NCBI GenBank assembly: GCA_018398805.1
Contig: JAGFBZ010000339.1
Span: forward strand, 372,001-436,000
DNA: 64,000 nucleotides
Source of the DNA: Hirundichthys speculiger
Taxonomy: Eukaryota; Chordata; Actinopteri; Beloniformes; Exocoetidae
Reading direction: 5' to 3'
A model generated the notes under the pieces. The model made no database searches and had not been told where the DNA came from. It saw only the letters and a program-made list of their open reading frames with translations. Made by a program: the position numbers and the translations under genes. Positions 1-12,821 of this stretch are shown here, one piece after another (position 1 is the first letter of the stretch; each line of letters begins with the position of its first letter).

Positions 1-521
1 CAGAAAGGTTTTGACCAAAATACAGATATTTACTCTGCCATCTGTGTAATATTTGGACATAATAGGGAGAGAATTCATATTGTCTATAAATACCAGCTTT
101 TCTTTTGCTACTTAACATCACCATTAAAAACATTTAAATAATGACTAGTTTGCGTATTAGCACATTGTCTCGTTTAGAGGACCAATCACAAAGAGCAGTT
201 CATGGCTTGAGAGAAGATGAGAACTTAAAAACAGTAGCTAAAATAGAGGGTTTCAGGCAGAAAGTAAAAAAAAAACTCCCCCAGAAATGATGACTAAGTA
301 GCAATAAAAAAAAAAGAAGAAAAGAAAATGTGGACCATATAAACTTCCTCCAGTGGACTCCCAAATCATAAAATTAAGATTCTGCAAATAAGTATAATAT
401 GGGCCCCTTAAGTTTACACAAGCTCTAACACAAAAAAACTTTGGATACTTTGAAAATCGTTGTAAAACCTCCAACATCTGTTAAGAGAGGGTAAGTTTTA
501 GAAGACGAAACCTGATGCCAG

Positions 522-546
522 AAAAAAAAAAAAAAAAAAAAAAAAA
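522..546. repeat. Poly(A) tract
   Basis: An uninterrupted run of about 25 A. No retroposed gene or SINE is recognisable just upstream, so it is listed only as a homopolymer. Confidence 0.9.
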
Positions 547-1018
547 GGACCAATAAGTGGAGGGCTTGCTGTGCAAAATTTTCAAGTGACCTGCCAAACT
601 ATAATGAATTGGGAGTTTTAAGAAATCAGACAACATTCAAGAGGATCCTTTTGAAAGGCCAAGACACATTGCATGAACTGCCATCAAAGTTGGAGGAACT
701 CTTGCGAAGTGAACTTGTGAGAACTGAATGATAGGAGGAGCGGGTGAATCTGCAGACATAATCAACACCTCTGACAAACATGCAGTTGTGTTTAATTATC
801 AAGTGTTTACTTTGCTGCCCCACACGTCAATCGCATGGACCCCCAAAAATCTGACACACACTGTGGACACATGCTATTAACTAGAGTCAACAGAGCAATG
901 ATCTGTGCCTGGTGTTCCTGTCTTGTGATAGGTGAGGATCTGTACCCCCACCACTCCGCTCCACCTGCCTCTCCAGTCTGCCGGAGTTAATTTATCTGGG
1001 TGATAAGCAGGTGGACGA

Positions 1019-1034
1019 GGGGGGGGGGGGGGGG
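1019..1034. repeat. Poly(G) tract
   Basis: A run of 16 G inside otherwise mixed sequence. Such a run can fold into G-quadruplex structures and is prone to length variation and sequencing error. Confidence 0.85.
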
Positions 1035-3334
1035 AAGAAGCCCTCAGACGGAGCTGCACTGTCAGACCTGGCACACTGAGTGACAATGCTAATAGCCCGG
1101 TCCCATTAACCTCACCACACGCTTCACCTTTATCTACCACACAAAAGACTGTTTGTTTGCTTGTCGGATGATAATATTTACCTCATGATTTGGTGGCTCC
1201 AGACATGACAAATATATTTGTAAATTTTGAGGAGGCACTGTGACTCAGGTAAAGAGGAGCACTACTGACAAGGGAGGGGAGACAATGCTCTCTTCAGAAG
1301 TCCATGATAAGGGGTAATGTTCTTGTCCTAATCTGAAACTATAAAATAAAAGAATGTTCTTGTTTCCCTTTTTTTTTCTTACTCTTTAATAAACAATGTT
1401 CTTGTCGACTATTATTCTATCACACGCTTAACTTACTACTATATAATACAGTTCAGCTCCATAAAAAAAAGCAATGTATCTGCATACTGCACCAGTGCAT
1501 TTGGGCAGTTTATTCCTACCTTGAGGCTACGGTCAGATAATAAAGATGTTTGGGTTAGTATATGGACAAGTCCTGTGGTGAGCTCAGTGCTCTTGTGCCA
1601 GGCGTAAGACTGAGAGATATTGCTTTAATTGGAGAGTTACTGATCCTGCAAGGCATTTGGGTGCCAGACGTTAGCATCGATGCTTCTTGCTGTATTCTGC
1701 TGCGCAATCACAAAAATGATATTGGGGGGACAGCAGGTGATCCATAAAAGCTGTGTTTTAAAGCCTTGTTAATTATTCCTTCAGAAGTCTAATGAACAAT
1801 GGGGATAAAACCTTGTGCAGGGCAAATCTATTTGTGGGAGAACAGAAGCAAGCTCTCTTCCTGCTACAGTACTTCAGTGCCTGTAGCCCATCACAACTGT
1901 CAACACGAGTCTGTCATTATTAAGCTCATGTATACAAGCTTCATTGCTTTGATCATGGCCTTGCAAATGGCTGGTACAGCATTTGATACTCGGGCACGCT
2001 TACACATGTATAGTGTTTGAGTGAGAACACGCACTCAAAATGGCGTCTTGCACACATAATGAAGCAGATGCCGAAAATTATATAGTTTGGCACACTATTA
2101 TGATACGCATAGATTATCTCCTTTCTGATTAAGCAGCTGTTGTCTGGCTGTGAACGTATACTGTACATCCCTGAGCACCAGCGCCTCTGTTTTCGTGAGT
2201 TTTGTTTTCGTGTAGTTGATCATATTTCCCTCGATGGAACAGACATCACATTCTGTCTTTGGTTGGAGAGGGCTTAATACATGGCAGTCTTTCACTCCGT
2301 AAGAGATATGAGAAGAAGGAGATTAGCTCAGCTACCCATCCATGACCTTGATATTACGATGAAGACAGATAAGAGCTTTCTTCCTCCACCTGCTCGAAGC
2401 CCGCAAGGCTGTTTAAACAGCAGGCCGGGCAGTCATCATCCATTCTAAACAAATGTCTCCTACAAGGGTTCAATTTTTCAACTATTCTATTCAGTATCCT
2501 CAGTCAATTAATGATGTCATATGCTACCAGTATAAAACAAATGCATGCCATGAACTGGAGCCTCCAGACAGATAATTATGGAAAGCTTGAGAAGCTTAGG
2601 AAAATGCTGTACAGGTGTAAGTCTTTTTGATTAAAACTAAAATTTCACATAGTTGCTCAAACTTTTCTGAAAGCTTCAGCACTGGAAAAATGTTCCCCTG
2701 TTTCTTAGGAGGTTTCACTATTTTCACTTTGACAAATTAATTCCTTCCTAACAATGTGATGAGATTACTTTAGAGTAGAGTGTGCTTTACAGAAAACACA
2801 TTAACTGAACCCAAAAAGACCTTAAAGCAGCTGTTTGAAATAATGAGCAGGGTAGAAGTAATCTGAGCTTCATCCTCACCTAACAAAGAGATTATAAAGA
2901 AATGTGGAGCTCAAGTGCCTCGCAATCGCTGACTCTACTAAAAGAGGATGGTTAAGATCCTGCTTTCCTAAGCAGAGACAAACTTTGTGTTTTCCTTTTT
3001 GACCACTTCTGAACTAAGACAATGCATAGCTTTAGTGCAATTTTCTAGGATTATTTAGAATTCACAAACAGGAGGATACGCAACAGAAGTGACCTGTTTG
3101 TTAATTATAACAAATATGTTGCTAGTGAAAAGGGATTTTGAATAAACTTTGATCTCATATTTATCTATAATTTCTCAACAAAATATTCAAGGAAACAAAA
3201 AAGCCACTGGAAACTCATTTTGTTGACCCAGCGTGATAAACAAAAGTTTTGTAATCCTTGAGAAAATCTAATTGAATTTGCAAACAGTTACACAGCTTCT
3301 ACATTTACACTTAGTTGTTTCTTTAAATAAATAA

Positions 3335-3485
3335 TGGCATCGGGCCGCCGGGTAGGTCAGTGGTTTGTACAGAGCCACAGTCCTCCTGCAGCTGGTCACA
3401 GGTTCGACTCTCGGCCTGTGATCCTTTGCTGCATGTCTTACCCGTTCACTCTCCGTCACCGTAAATAAAGGCCACTAGAGCTCGA
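3335..3485 (+). mobile_element. tRNA-derived SINE
   Basis: A short retroposon of about 150 bp with an internal RNA polymerase III promoter. A box A-like sequence (TAGGTCAGTGG) lies at 3353-3363 and a box B (GGTTCGACTC) at 3401-3410; the roughly 40-base spacing is normal for a tRNA head. The body after box B (GCCTGTGATCCTTTGCTGCA) resembles SINEs common in percomorph fishes. The 3' part ends in an AAATAAAGG-type sequence. The 10-bp sequence AAATAAATAA occurs at 3325-3334 and again at 3486-3495, consistent with a target-site duplication, although A/T-rich tails can mimic one. The tRNA-like head is too diverged to be a functional tRNA gene. SINEs of this kind depend on a partner LINE for mobility. 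Confidence 0.75.
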
Positions 3486-3495
3486 AAATAAATAA

Positions 3496-6400
3496 CACAA
3501 TGGAATATGTGAGCTGCATTTTTGTTTTACTGAGCTTGTATAACCTTATTTTAAGGCCTGAGAAGGATTTTTTTGTATGTCCTGTTATGTGAAATCTCAT
3601 AAGTGAGAGAGCCTATAATTTCTTTTTCACTGTATGTACAGTTTAGTCGGTCAGCTCTGGCAAGACTTCAAATACTTTCCTAATGATACAACACTTGAGT
3701 GTTGACATCGAGGCTAGGCTGCACTCAAATCAGTCCCAATTTATTAGGCACATGTAGAGATTATTTATTGATCAGATTTTTTTTTACAGCATCCAAATAT
3801 TACAAAGTTAGATACTGAGGGGGGGAACTAAAGTTTACAAGTAGAGGCTGGGGAGGGAGGGAGCTTTTGTGAAGGGAGACATGTGAAACATGACTATATG
3901 GAATAACTCACCTAGAGGGGTTTATTCAAGCTTAAAACACTGCTTGAGATGTGCTGCCTGAACTACCATCCGGGGTCATCTCATTTGTAATTTCATCTAA
4001 CCAGCATACACGTTTCCAAAATGGCTCTGCTTCACATCCTTGAGACGTTGACTTTTGTAATGAGGTAATGACTCTCCGATATGGGGCTTTTGTGTGCAAG
4101 CAAAACTGCGCAGTGGAGTTTTATCTGGAAATTTTATTAGTCTCTAACGCTCTACCTTGATTTCAACAGTTACCCTTAACTGACATTTCTTTCTAACATT
4201 TCAGAAAGTGGATAAAGCAAACTGAAATGGCTTTGATATTGTCTAGTGTTCCCCTGTTTTATCAGGTAGCTTTATTTGAAGAGCTTTTCTCAGTTGTTAG
4301 AGAAGCCGGTGGCTGAAACTGCCGAGTGTTCATTAAATCTTGATACTGCATTTTTGACTTATAAACAAATCTGGCCATGCAAAAATATTGGGGGGAAAAG
4401 TCTGATTTGTACTAACTAATTAATTGTTGAATTTACTTTTACTCAATTAAAAAAAAAATGAACAAACCATGTCCTATGAACAAAATCAACTATATTTTTA
4501 TCAATTCATTTTTATTTGTGATGGAAATTATTCCTCACCCCAGTAAAAACTATGCATTTTAAAATAATAGCAACATTTCTTGATTGATATGATACTACAA
4601 GTCTTTTAGTGCCCACTGGTTATTCAGCTTGGACTACATGTCCACAGCTTACTCATTACTGAGTCGCACTAAAAGCGCCTGCAATTTTCCACAGTGGGCT
4701 GGCATGTCATGGAGGAAATGCTGAGAGAGCACACCTTTCTTTTTACTAGAAAGCACTGAGAGTATTAAAGACATGGCATTAGGACATGATGAGTAAAAAA
4801 TGTCTCTCTTACATCAGGCCAAGAAGCTGATGGGATTTTCATGCTAGACTGAACCTCAGGAGCATTCAGCAGACTCAGGACATATTTGTTTGTCGCAAAT
4901 GTAGTGGATAGCTAATAGAGGCTGCTGTTTCCTTATTTTTTTGTTTTGTTTTTTGTATGTTTTGTATTTTTTGCAATGCACTAAGTGCAATGAGCCTTTA
5001 ACAACCGTTTTTCTTATTTATTTATTATTCAACACAAGGGCACGTGTTATCTCAAGAAAACAATTTCTTCTATTAATTGTTAAAAAAAAATAGAAACACA
5101 TTAAACCACAGTGAACTGTGTTTTTGTTCACTGGATCTAATCTGTTTCATAGTCAAGTGTTTTATTTTCATTCATAGTTGATTTATTTTGCTTTTGTTTT
5201 TTTCCCCTATTATACTGTTTGTGTTCATGTATGATTACAGCAGCCTAATTCATGAGCCTTAATGTGTTTCTCAACACACAGAAATATGAGTTAATTAGTT
5301 CAAACAGAGTGGACTGTCTTCTGTTATAAGTAAAATGTACAGTAAGTAAAGAAATTCAAAACAGTTCAAGTGCAGACTGTTTTGTACATTACAAGACCTG
5401 ATTATTTAAGGATCTTGATTTGATTAATGAAGCTGAAAACATCCTTTAACCATTAAATGAAGTGATCTTGTTCTTTTCTCAGAGAAAGACTGGATATTCA
5501 TGAAGTTCGCAGGCTTGAATGCACTAGAGGCTAAAAAGTAAGAAAGAAAAAAAGAAAAAGAAAGATCTGAGAGAGGAAAGTCTGGGGAGAAGGAGGGAGC
5601 AGAGAAATGTAGATGGAAAAGAGGATGTGATGGAGATGGTGGCGTGCCAAAGTTGTCCACTGATCCATGCTGAAACAGATACATTTGATCACATCAAATC
5701 TCGGGCTTTGAGCATAAATACATAAACAAAAGTTAATGGAGGCAAGCACCATGCATGTGTTTCATCGGCCTGCGAGTTACCACTACAGTAACCAGTGCAG
5801 GGCAGAAGCATCCATATGGATGCTGCTTAGAGTACAGACTTGTTAACATATTTCCACCTAGCAAAGCGTTACATGGCCAGAATACATATCAGCCACATTT
5901 AATAGCAACAACGCAAGTCTATGTGGAAGCGCTCAAGAAACAGCAAAATATGATACAGCTAGAAATGTTCCTGCCAAGCATGATGTTCAAGCAGCCTTTG
6001 ATCAAAATCTCTGGACAACTGTTACTATGTAGTGCAAAACACTTATTGTGGCTGTCAAGGCTACTGGCTGGATTGTTCAGTAACAACTACTCGTGACTAA
6101 TTCTGCAAGTGTTCAGAATAAATGCTAGAGAAGCACTGATGAGGACTCAGAGCTTGCATCAAAAACTTTTATGGACTGCAATTAGAACGACCATTTTTTC
6201 CCCCTATTAGTGCAGCAGAAAACATGGGGAAGTCGAGGATGATGAATTAATCTAATGATTTCATGGTGATATTGCTCAGACGGCTGGAGGGAATTGCTGT
6301 TCCCATGTGAAGAACCAAAAATTAACCCTAAAGATATGACTGAACTTTTGCCATTGCATCCTGTTACCATCATTAACTTTGAACTTTGTTAGCTGTGTTG

Positions 6401-9400
6401 GTATTGACTGAGATTTTCGCTGCCTGCTGTGGCCATGGTGGGAATGTTCTTTCACCTTCACTTTTTTGCCCTCTCCCATCTGTTTGATCTCATGCTATAA
6501 CAAGCACACAAAGCCTAGCGGGATGCTAATGCTCAGCACCACCCTGTACTTAACGCCTCCATCTTTTTCGTCTTTTTCCCTCTTTCTGCTTGCAATGTAT
6601 GACTGCCCTATATGAAGCAATGAGAGGTGAAACAGAATTTATATGTACTTTATAGACAGTCCCGAATATCTGGCTGTTGCAGTAGAAGAGAAAGGGCAGA
6701 GGCATGATAGAAAACCTAGTACATGCGCACACATAATGCCAGAAGGCCTCAGGGGTGAAGGGCACAGGAGTCAACCTGGCACTTCGGTGGTGAACACTAA
6801 TTAGCGTACAATTCTGACCTTGACAAGCCATCCTTTCTCCTCCATCAAGAGGCAATTGTTGCCACAATCCAACACAGGCTGAAAGAAAAGCCTCAGCTGA
6901 ATGAGGTCTATTGATGCCAGAGTGTGCAGTGAAGAGGCAAGGAGACAAGAATAAAAACATTGCAACAATGCTTGACATACTCCCTCAGCAACTTGCTGTG
7001 GCTTTGGCTTGTTGCACCCTTATTTGGATGCATTACACATCTTCAGAATACAAAAACGCAAAGTTCAATGAATGAGCACTGTGTTTTTCAGCCTGTGCCA
7101 GTCTGATCGGATCAGGCTTTCAGCTCACTCTGCATGATTAACAGAGGTAGCAAAGTTTTTCTTGAATAAATTAAAAAGTCTTCTGCGATCCACTGCTGAC
7201 TGTGAAAATTAAAGAGATACTCACTCAACACATCTGTGTCTGCAGACTCTCCAGTGGTGACAGTAATTTTATTCTTCCCAAGATGTCCATATTTACACAA
7301 AAACAAAGGAAATTAGATAAAGGACGGAGAAGAAGTTAAAACCAAATGTTTCTGTCACTGTAATTTGATGCAAAGCTTCTGAAAGTTAATATATCAAAAA
7401 GTGCCTTTGACACTCTGGATGCACTGTCAGCAGCAGAGAAACTCCTTAAACTGAAGGCACCATCAGCCTCTCAATGCTGCATTTAATTCTCATCTGGAAA
7501 TATAAGAAAATATGACAAACATTATATAAAATATGCTGTAAATGTCACCAGCTGTCATCTTCCAGTTTCTAATCTGACATTTGGTTCACTCATGCTATGA
7601 AGACAGTTTGCTCTTTTTTATTGCCAGAATGGTTACCTTTGGTGGGGTTGCACCATAGAGTCCAATTATAGCTCCTGGGAACAAGCAACTAACACACAGA
7701 TAATTTCTGAGAGTGTGATTTTCTGAGAAAGATTGTTTGGACTTTTTGGCTGAACTGAAACAGCATTGGCCAGTCTAGACTGGTAATCTGGGCTCTATGG
7801 ATTAGAGCTGTCAGTTTCAGAGCTTCCATATGGGACGCTGGTTTACAAAAGTACTTGAGAAAGCAAGAGTGATGAGCCCGTGTTTCCCACCAAGGCAGAG
7901 TAAATTATGTTATTCAGTTTAAACAAAATAAACAGAGCCAAAATTTAAGCTCGGACCATTTAGCAGCTTTTAGTACTCTGTCTTTGAAAAGCCTTACCAC
8001 TGTTGTCTCTGGTTTTATTCCTCTTGCCGTGGAGGCTTTTTTGCCGCAGAATGTAGTAAATTTAACTCGGTATGGGCCAACACACACATGCACATGCAGC
8101 CAGACTGGCTGTAACAATGTAGAACAGAGACGGTCAGATTGCAATTTACACACAGATGGAGTACATCTGTGATATCTGGTAAGGACGTCTTTGCACAGTT
8201 ATCTCATTGGATTGAAAATACTTGCTTGCTGACACATTTAGATAAAAAAAAAATATTGTATATTGAACCTTTAAGTGAAAAAGAAGGGGTACATTTGTTT
8301 ATATTAGAGATGCCTTTTCTATCTTTAAACGATTGTGAATAATATAGTGTAATATGGAAATGCACATAGGCCAACATTTTTAACTCTTGAATAAAATCTG
8401 AGCCCATGGTGGTATAGTGCAGCAGCATTCCTAAATACAGCATACTAGACTAATCTCTCTGCCTTTTCCAGGATACATTTATGCATTTATGACTTTTTCA
8501 TAAGGCATTTCACATCTAATGAAGGCCAGAGGAAATGGGGAAGAATGCAAATTAAGAGTGAAGCTTGTTAAAGGCCAGTTTACTGTTAGAAAACTGTTTA
8601 CATGCTTGACTTGTCCCAGGTCGACCCCAGTTAACAATTCATGGTAGAAGTTGTAGAAGTTTCTCTGTCTTTTACTTATAGCATGGGATAAAATGCATTT
8701 GTGGCCAAAAAGTGCCCGGGTTGTCTTCGTGCACTCACTCAACCCCTTTTTAAAGCCGTCTCTTACTGGTATCCTCCTCATTTCTGCCTCCTCCTTCAGT
8801 GTCTGCCTTCTGCGGGAGAAGCAGAGCTCAAGGTCACAGCACCACAGTTGTGGAACGCTGAGCTTTCAGGCCAAATCTGCCCCTAATCATCAGAATAAGT
8901 TAAATGGCCCCAACAAGGACAAGTGAGCATGTATGCATTTTTTTTTTCTAATCGTGGTTTATTTGAAAGAAGCAGCAGAAAACACTAACCAGCTGTGTTG
9001 CCACAACCATTAAGCACGTCACTTTACGGGATTTTCCATCACAAAGCTTCATGAGGTTAAACGTTGCCTGCATGTTGATAAATTGCCTTACAAAAAGAGT
9101 TAAAATCCCTCATCTATTATATTAACCAATGTCTTTGGAAGTTAATGGGTGTCTGTGCGGAGTACAAGAGTGCTGTGTGGAGTGAGTTGTGTGAGTAGGC
9201 AGCCATAAGGGAACTGAGCCATGGCCGTCTGCTCAGCAGAGTACATCAGGACTGACAGCGACATCAAAGAGTGGCGACAAAGCCGTATGATGAGGATGAA
9301 GTGTATTTCTGTGTAGGTGTTGGGGTCGCTCTCCAGTCACAGGGTTAATGACTACCAGTATGGGGGAGGCCATCTAATTCTCCTGCTGGCCATTCATAGC

Positions 9401-10884
9401 GTGGCATTTCCCTGTCAGCACAGCAGAGTCGGGGAAGGGGGTGTTCAGTGCAATGGATAATGCGTATGAACACAGGAGTAATTTATCATGCATATTAAAA
9501 CATAAGACTGGCCATATAGTGTATAAAAGGATGCACAAAATGTGATAAGAAAACAAAAGGAGGGAAGAAAAACCATAAAGAGAGGAAATACCAGGTCCAA
9601 GCCAGTTGTCCCCCAGCTGGGAGATAAAGATGACTGATATCTGCTCTATTTCCAACCCCAGATCTTTATGCTGAAATAAGCCAAGGATATGAGCTAAAAA
9701 TCAGTGGGGGAAGCAACTGCTACTCTTTCTCCTACTACCAAGTTTATCTCAGTTGAAATGCAGAAATCTCACCCTCTTCATCATTTTACCCTGCCTCATC
9801 TTCTTGTTTTCCTCTAAATCTCTGACTAACACACTGATGTTTGTGGTGGCAGACAGGCAGGCAAACACCAACATCAGGTCCCTTGGCAGATGTGCTTTCC
9901 AGTGTTCTGCATAGAAAAACCGATTGTTCAAATGCTGAATAATTACCATGATAATCATCTCCATCCCACAAGGGTCTGAAAATGCATACCTGACATCTGA
10001 CATTTGGTACCCATGAATCCTCTCCAAATCTGCATAATCACATTCATACCTAATTTTTCATGCATATGTTTGGGACAAAAAGAGAGTGAATATTTTGCAT
10101 TAAGGTGTGAGCTTGGTAAGTTTAAAATACCACAATGAGGGTCTTCGTGTTATTCATATTAATGCTGAAACGATTAGTGATTAGATTAATCAGTCAGTCC
10201 ATTGACAAAAAAAGGGAATTATTATGATAAGTGGTTATAATACAAAATTCATTCATGTTAATACAAAATAAATTTTTTTGACACAACTTAAGGCTTTCTC
10301 CTTAGTCGGTTTAAACATATTTTTCATGACTTCAGGATGTACTTCCCATCATGGCTGTTTAAGCAATGAGAAACTACTCAGGGTTAAATTATTTGTTGCC
10401 AACTAAAACATGTTAATGACTACAGTACTTTTCCAACGGAAGGCCGTATTTGCTTAGTTGCATCCAGGCACTGATTTTTTTATTTTTTTTTATTTCTAAC
10501 CCGTTGGCAGGGCAGTGTATTTTAATCACAGAAGGGTATAGACAGACCACAATAATTTCACATACTTGTCATACAGTACATGCTACAGAAAACAGCTATT
10601 ATCTCCTAAAGACTTTCACACGCTACGATTAGGCACAGCAAGGGACAACAATATAGAATCTCCCCCATAAATGATTTTCTCCAAGTACAATTTCTAATAA
10701 TATGGATCATTTTCAGGCCATTGTTAAACTGTATTGGGCAATGACAGGTTTTCATTGTTCTGCATTGAAATGAAGCATTGACTATGATCTTCCAGAAATG
10801 TTTGTGAGAGTTCATATAATCATTCTGGCTGAGCAATGTTAGACTATTGTCCTCTGACATAAAAAAGATCACCAATATTGTACA
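3496..10884. other. Gene-free stretch, mostly unique DNA
   Basis: No host exon could be supported. The longest open frames are 5755-6096 (+, 113 codons) and 6550-6978 (-, 142 codons, true ATG). Neither has a recognisable domain or splice context, and lengths like these are expected by chance. A purine-rich patch lies at 5535-5640. The segment 9180-9430 is relatively GC-balanced and not repetitive. No transposon was recognised by eye. Confidence 0.5.
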
Positions 10885-12185
10885 CAAAGGGGTTCACTCA
10901 TGAACTCTCTGCAAATCTGTGAGTAGATCTGCACATAAATCACCTCCTTACTAAAATCCTACTCCGGATTCACAAATGCCGCATAAAACTCAGATTTGAT
11001 CGTAAAAACATGTGAATGTTAATGAATGCCAATCAATCACAAACTGACAGCGCTCTCCCGCTGCACGTTAATTAGCATAAATCCCAACCCAGGGACCAAC
11101 GTATAAGGAGTCGCATATGATTATTATGTGAAAGTGCAAAAGTGCATCCTTAACCCTGCATGTTTATCTGTGGACATGGTGCATGTTATAAAAAAAAAAA
11201 AAAAAAGACGGGAAAGACTGAGACAGATTTGACAACAAAGATGTGACAATAAAGGTAATTTTAACTGAAATTAAGAAAGAAAGAAAAAACACAGAGACCA
11301 GCAGGGTCACAAGCCAAGAAAGAGGTACGTAATGCAGCTTCACACGTTTGTGTCTTTGAAACTCTAATGCCGTGTCTTCAAACCAGTCAAGAAGTGAAGC
11401 AAAAATGGCTTAATATGAAATTGGATGCAAAACAAAAACAACATTTCTATACATTAACAAAGCATTACTGCAACTGGAGAGAGGACATCCCAAAGCAAAT
11501 TCTGCAGCAGACAACTAGCTGGAGAGGCTTAGTTATCAGGAACTGTGCCTGATAAAGACAGCAACATGCCTCCACAGGAGTCAACAGCAAATGCCAAAGA
11601 TAAGCCTAATTATACTAGTTATATTGTGTGTTATTTGCTATGTACTGTGGCAGCCAGGGGATGTTTTGCTTTGAACACACATTTTAAGAAATTATATGAA
11701 GGAATAACATTTATAACATATTAACTTCCTTAATTGTACGTCATATAAGTTTGTTTGCCCACAAATGCTGTACTCTTCTTGTAGCTCCAAAAAATTCATT
11801 TTCCAACTAAAGTAATTTTGAAATACTGATTTATTTACATCATGCATTATTTTTTTATTGTAAACTGGAAGCATGCAGTCCAACCAGAATATCAGATTGA
11901 TTGAATCAATTCAGTGATGTTAAGAAACATAATCTGATGGAAGATACTCATCAATAAAGCTAAAAAATGTTACATTTAAAATGTATTCTGATGTTTAAAA
12001 CACATTTCAAAGGTATTGGCTTATTGTGAAAATAACAGTCTATATAATGCATTAATGCTATAAAGTCTGATAATCACAAACTCCTCATTTGTAAAAGCTC
12101 TACGTGTGGCTATAGGCAGGAGTAGATTTTTTTCGTACCCATGATTCCTTCGTGTAAATCCCCCTCCACAAACAGTTTACACAAA
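10885..12185 (+). mobile_element. Degenerate Harbinger-like element, copy A (with Myb/SANT ORF1 relic)
   Basis: This is one of two copies of the same dispersed repeat; the other is at 17725-18660 in the same orientation. Shared blocks include the left end (CTGTGAGTAGATCTGCAC versus CTGTAAGTAGATTTTCAC), GTTAATTAGCATAAATCCC, TGCCTCCACAGGAGTCAA and the right-hand part (AAAGCTCTACGTGTGG versus CAAGCTCTACACGTGG). At 11382-11432 the plus strand encodes TSQEVKQKWLNMKLDAK, the conserved core of the Myb/SANT-like ORF1 protein of PIF/Harbinger transposons. Those proteins help the DDE transposase bind terminal repeats and enter the nucleus. No DDE transposase was seen, so this is a non-autonomous or decayed copy. 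Both ends are poorly conserved, and the boundaries are estimated from similarity to copy B. Confidence 0.6.
11367..11552 (+). pseudogene. Harbinger ORF1 (Myb/SANT-like) relic
   Basis: A short open stretch carries a Myb/SANT signature near its start (TSQEVKQKWLNMKLDAK, with the conserved tryptophan). The upstream half of the domain is missing or scrambled, and the frame continues into unrelated residues before stopping. A complete ORF1 protein of this class is roughly 100-250 residues with the tryptophan-rich domain near the N-terminus. This is therefore a remnant and not a working gene. It supports assigning the surrounding repeat to PIF/Harbinger. Confidence 0.55.
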
Positions 12186-12386
12186 TTTGTTCTGCTCACA
12201 TTCCATAAATATGTAGTGTGACAGCACACATCTGACACAGACCAAAAAAAAACATACTTTCAGATGTCAAGCCTTCATACCAGCTCTGACATGTTTTGGT
12301 GTGGGATTGCTTGCATCTAATAAGGGTTCAAGACAACAGGAGACTATCTGCCCACGAGCTGCAGCTGATAAAAGTCAAACTTTGAA

Positions 12387-12430
12387 AAAGATAATGATCC
12401 TAAGCATACTCAAAAACTGAGGATTATGAA
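12387..12430 (+). pseudogene. Tiny Tc1-like transposase fragment
   Basis: The plus strand encodes DNDPKHTQKL at 12390-12419. This matches the DNDPKHT motif around the second catalytic aspartate of Tc1-family DDE transposases. The sequence just upstream (about 12270-12386) may belong to the same relic but is too decayed to align by eye, and a stop follows shortly after. It is a fossil fragment only. Confidence 0.45.
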
Positions 12431-12821
12431 ATAGCATAATAAAGCCCAAATGCTTATCCCACAATTTCCTTTTAAAGCACTTTTTTTATGTTAATTATAA
12501 GGTACATGCTTAGAGAAGAAATTCTGTTCAATGTGTGCATGGCACTATTTTTTATTTATTTCTTTTTTGATACCTAAACATTTCCATTTTGTGGTGCAAA
12601 CTGGAAAAGCATGTAAACATGGGAAGCTGTGAGCACACTTCACATAGCAAGTGACAGTTAATTAGCCATCCTAACATTTTCTTGGAGCTGGTTCAAAGAT
12701 TGGTCATTTTATTTTTATATTTCCATTAAAGACTTTTTTCTGAAGAAGCCTGTTACTGTCAAACAGTTTAACCTGAAAAAGCAACACTTAAGCATGGGAT
12801 TTTCATCAACATTATAAAGAC

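Larger units (their letters stand above)
1..3324. other. Gene-free stretch, mostly unique AT-rich DNA
   Basis: No supported exon, RNA gene or transposon was found. All open frames are under 90 codons and have no recognisable domain. The stretch holds a 25-base A run at 522-546 and a 16-base G run at 1019-1034. The part around 1560-2060 is less AT-rich and is not low complexity, but nothing in it can be named. Confidence 0.6.

Noticed and set aside
3335..3485. Functional tRNA gene
   Set aside because: Boxes A and B are present, but the cloverleaf stems are not maintained and the body and tail are those of a SINE.
6550..6978. 142-codon minus-strand frame with a hydrophobic, signal-peptide-like start
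   Set aside because: It begins with a true ATG, but no family, splice context or conserved motif was recognised, and this length is expected by chance in both strands of 64 kb. It is left unannotated as a gene.
8690..8890. Possible LINE ORF tail (TAPQLWNAEL resembles an APQLWNSLP motif)
   Set aside because: Only one short motif matches and the surrounding sequence gives no further support.
9221..9316. 31-codon ATG frame in a GC-balanced block
   Set aside because: The translation looks coding-like in places but is too short and has no family match from memory or splice evidence.
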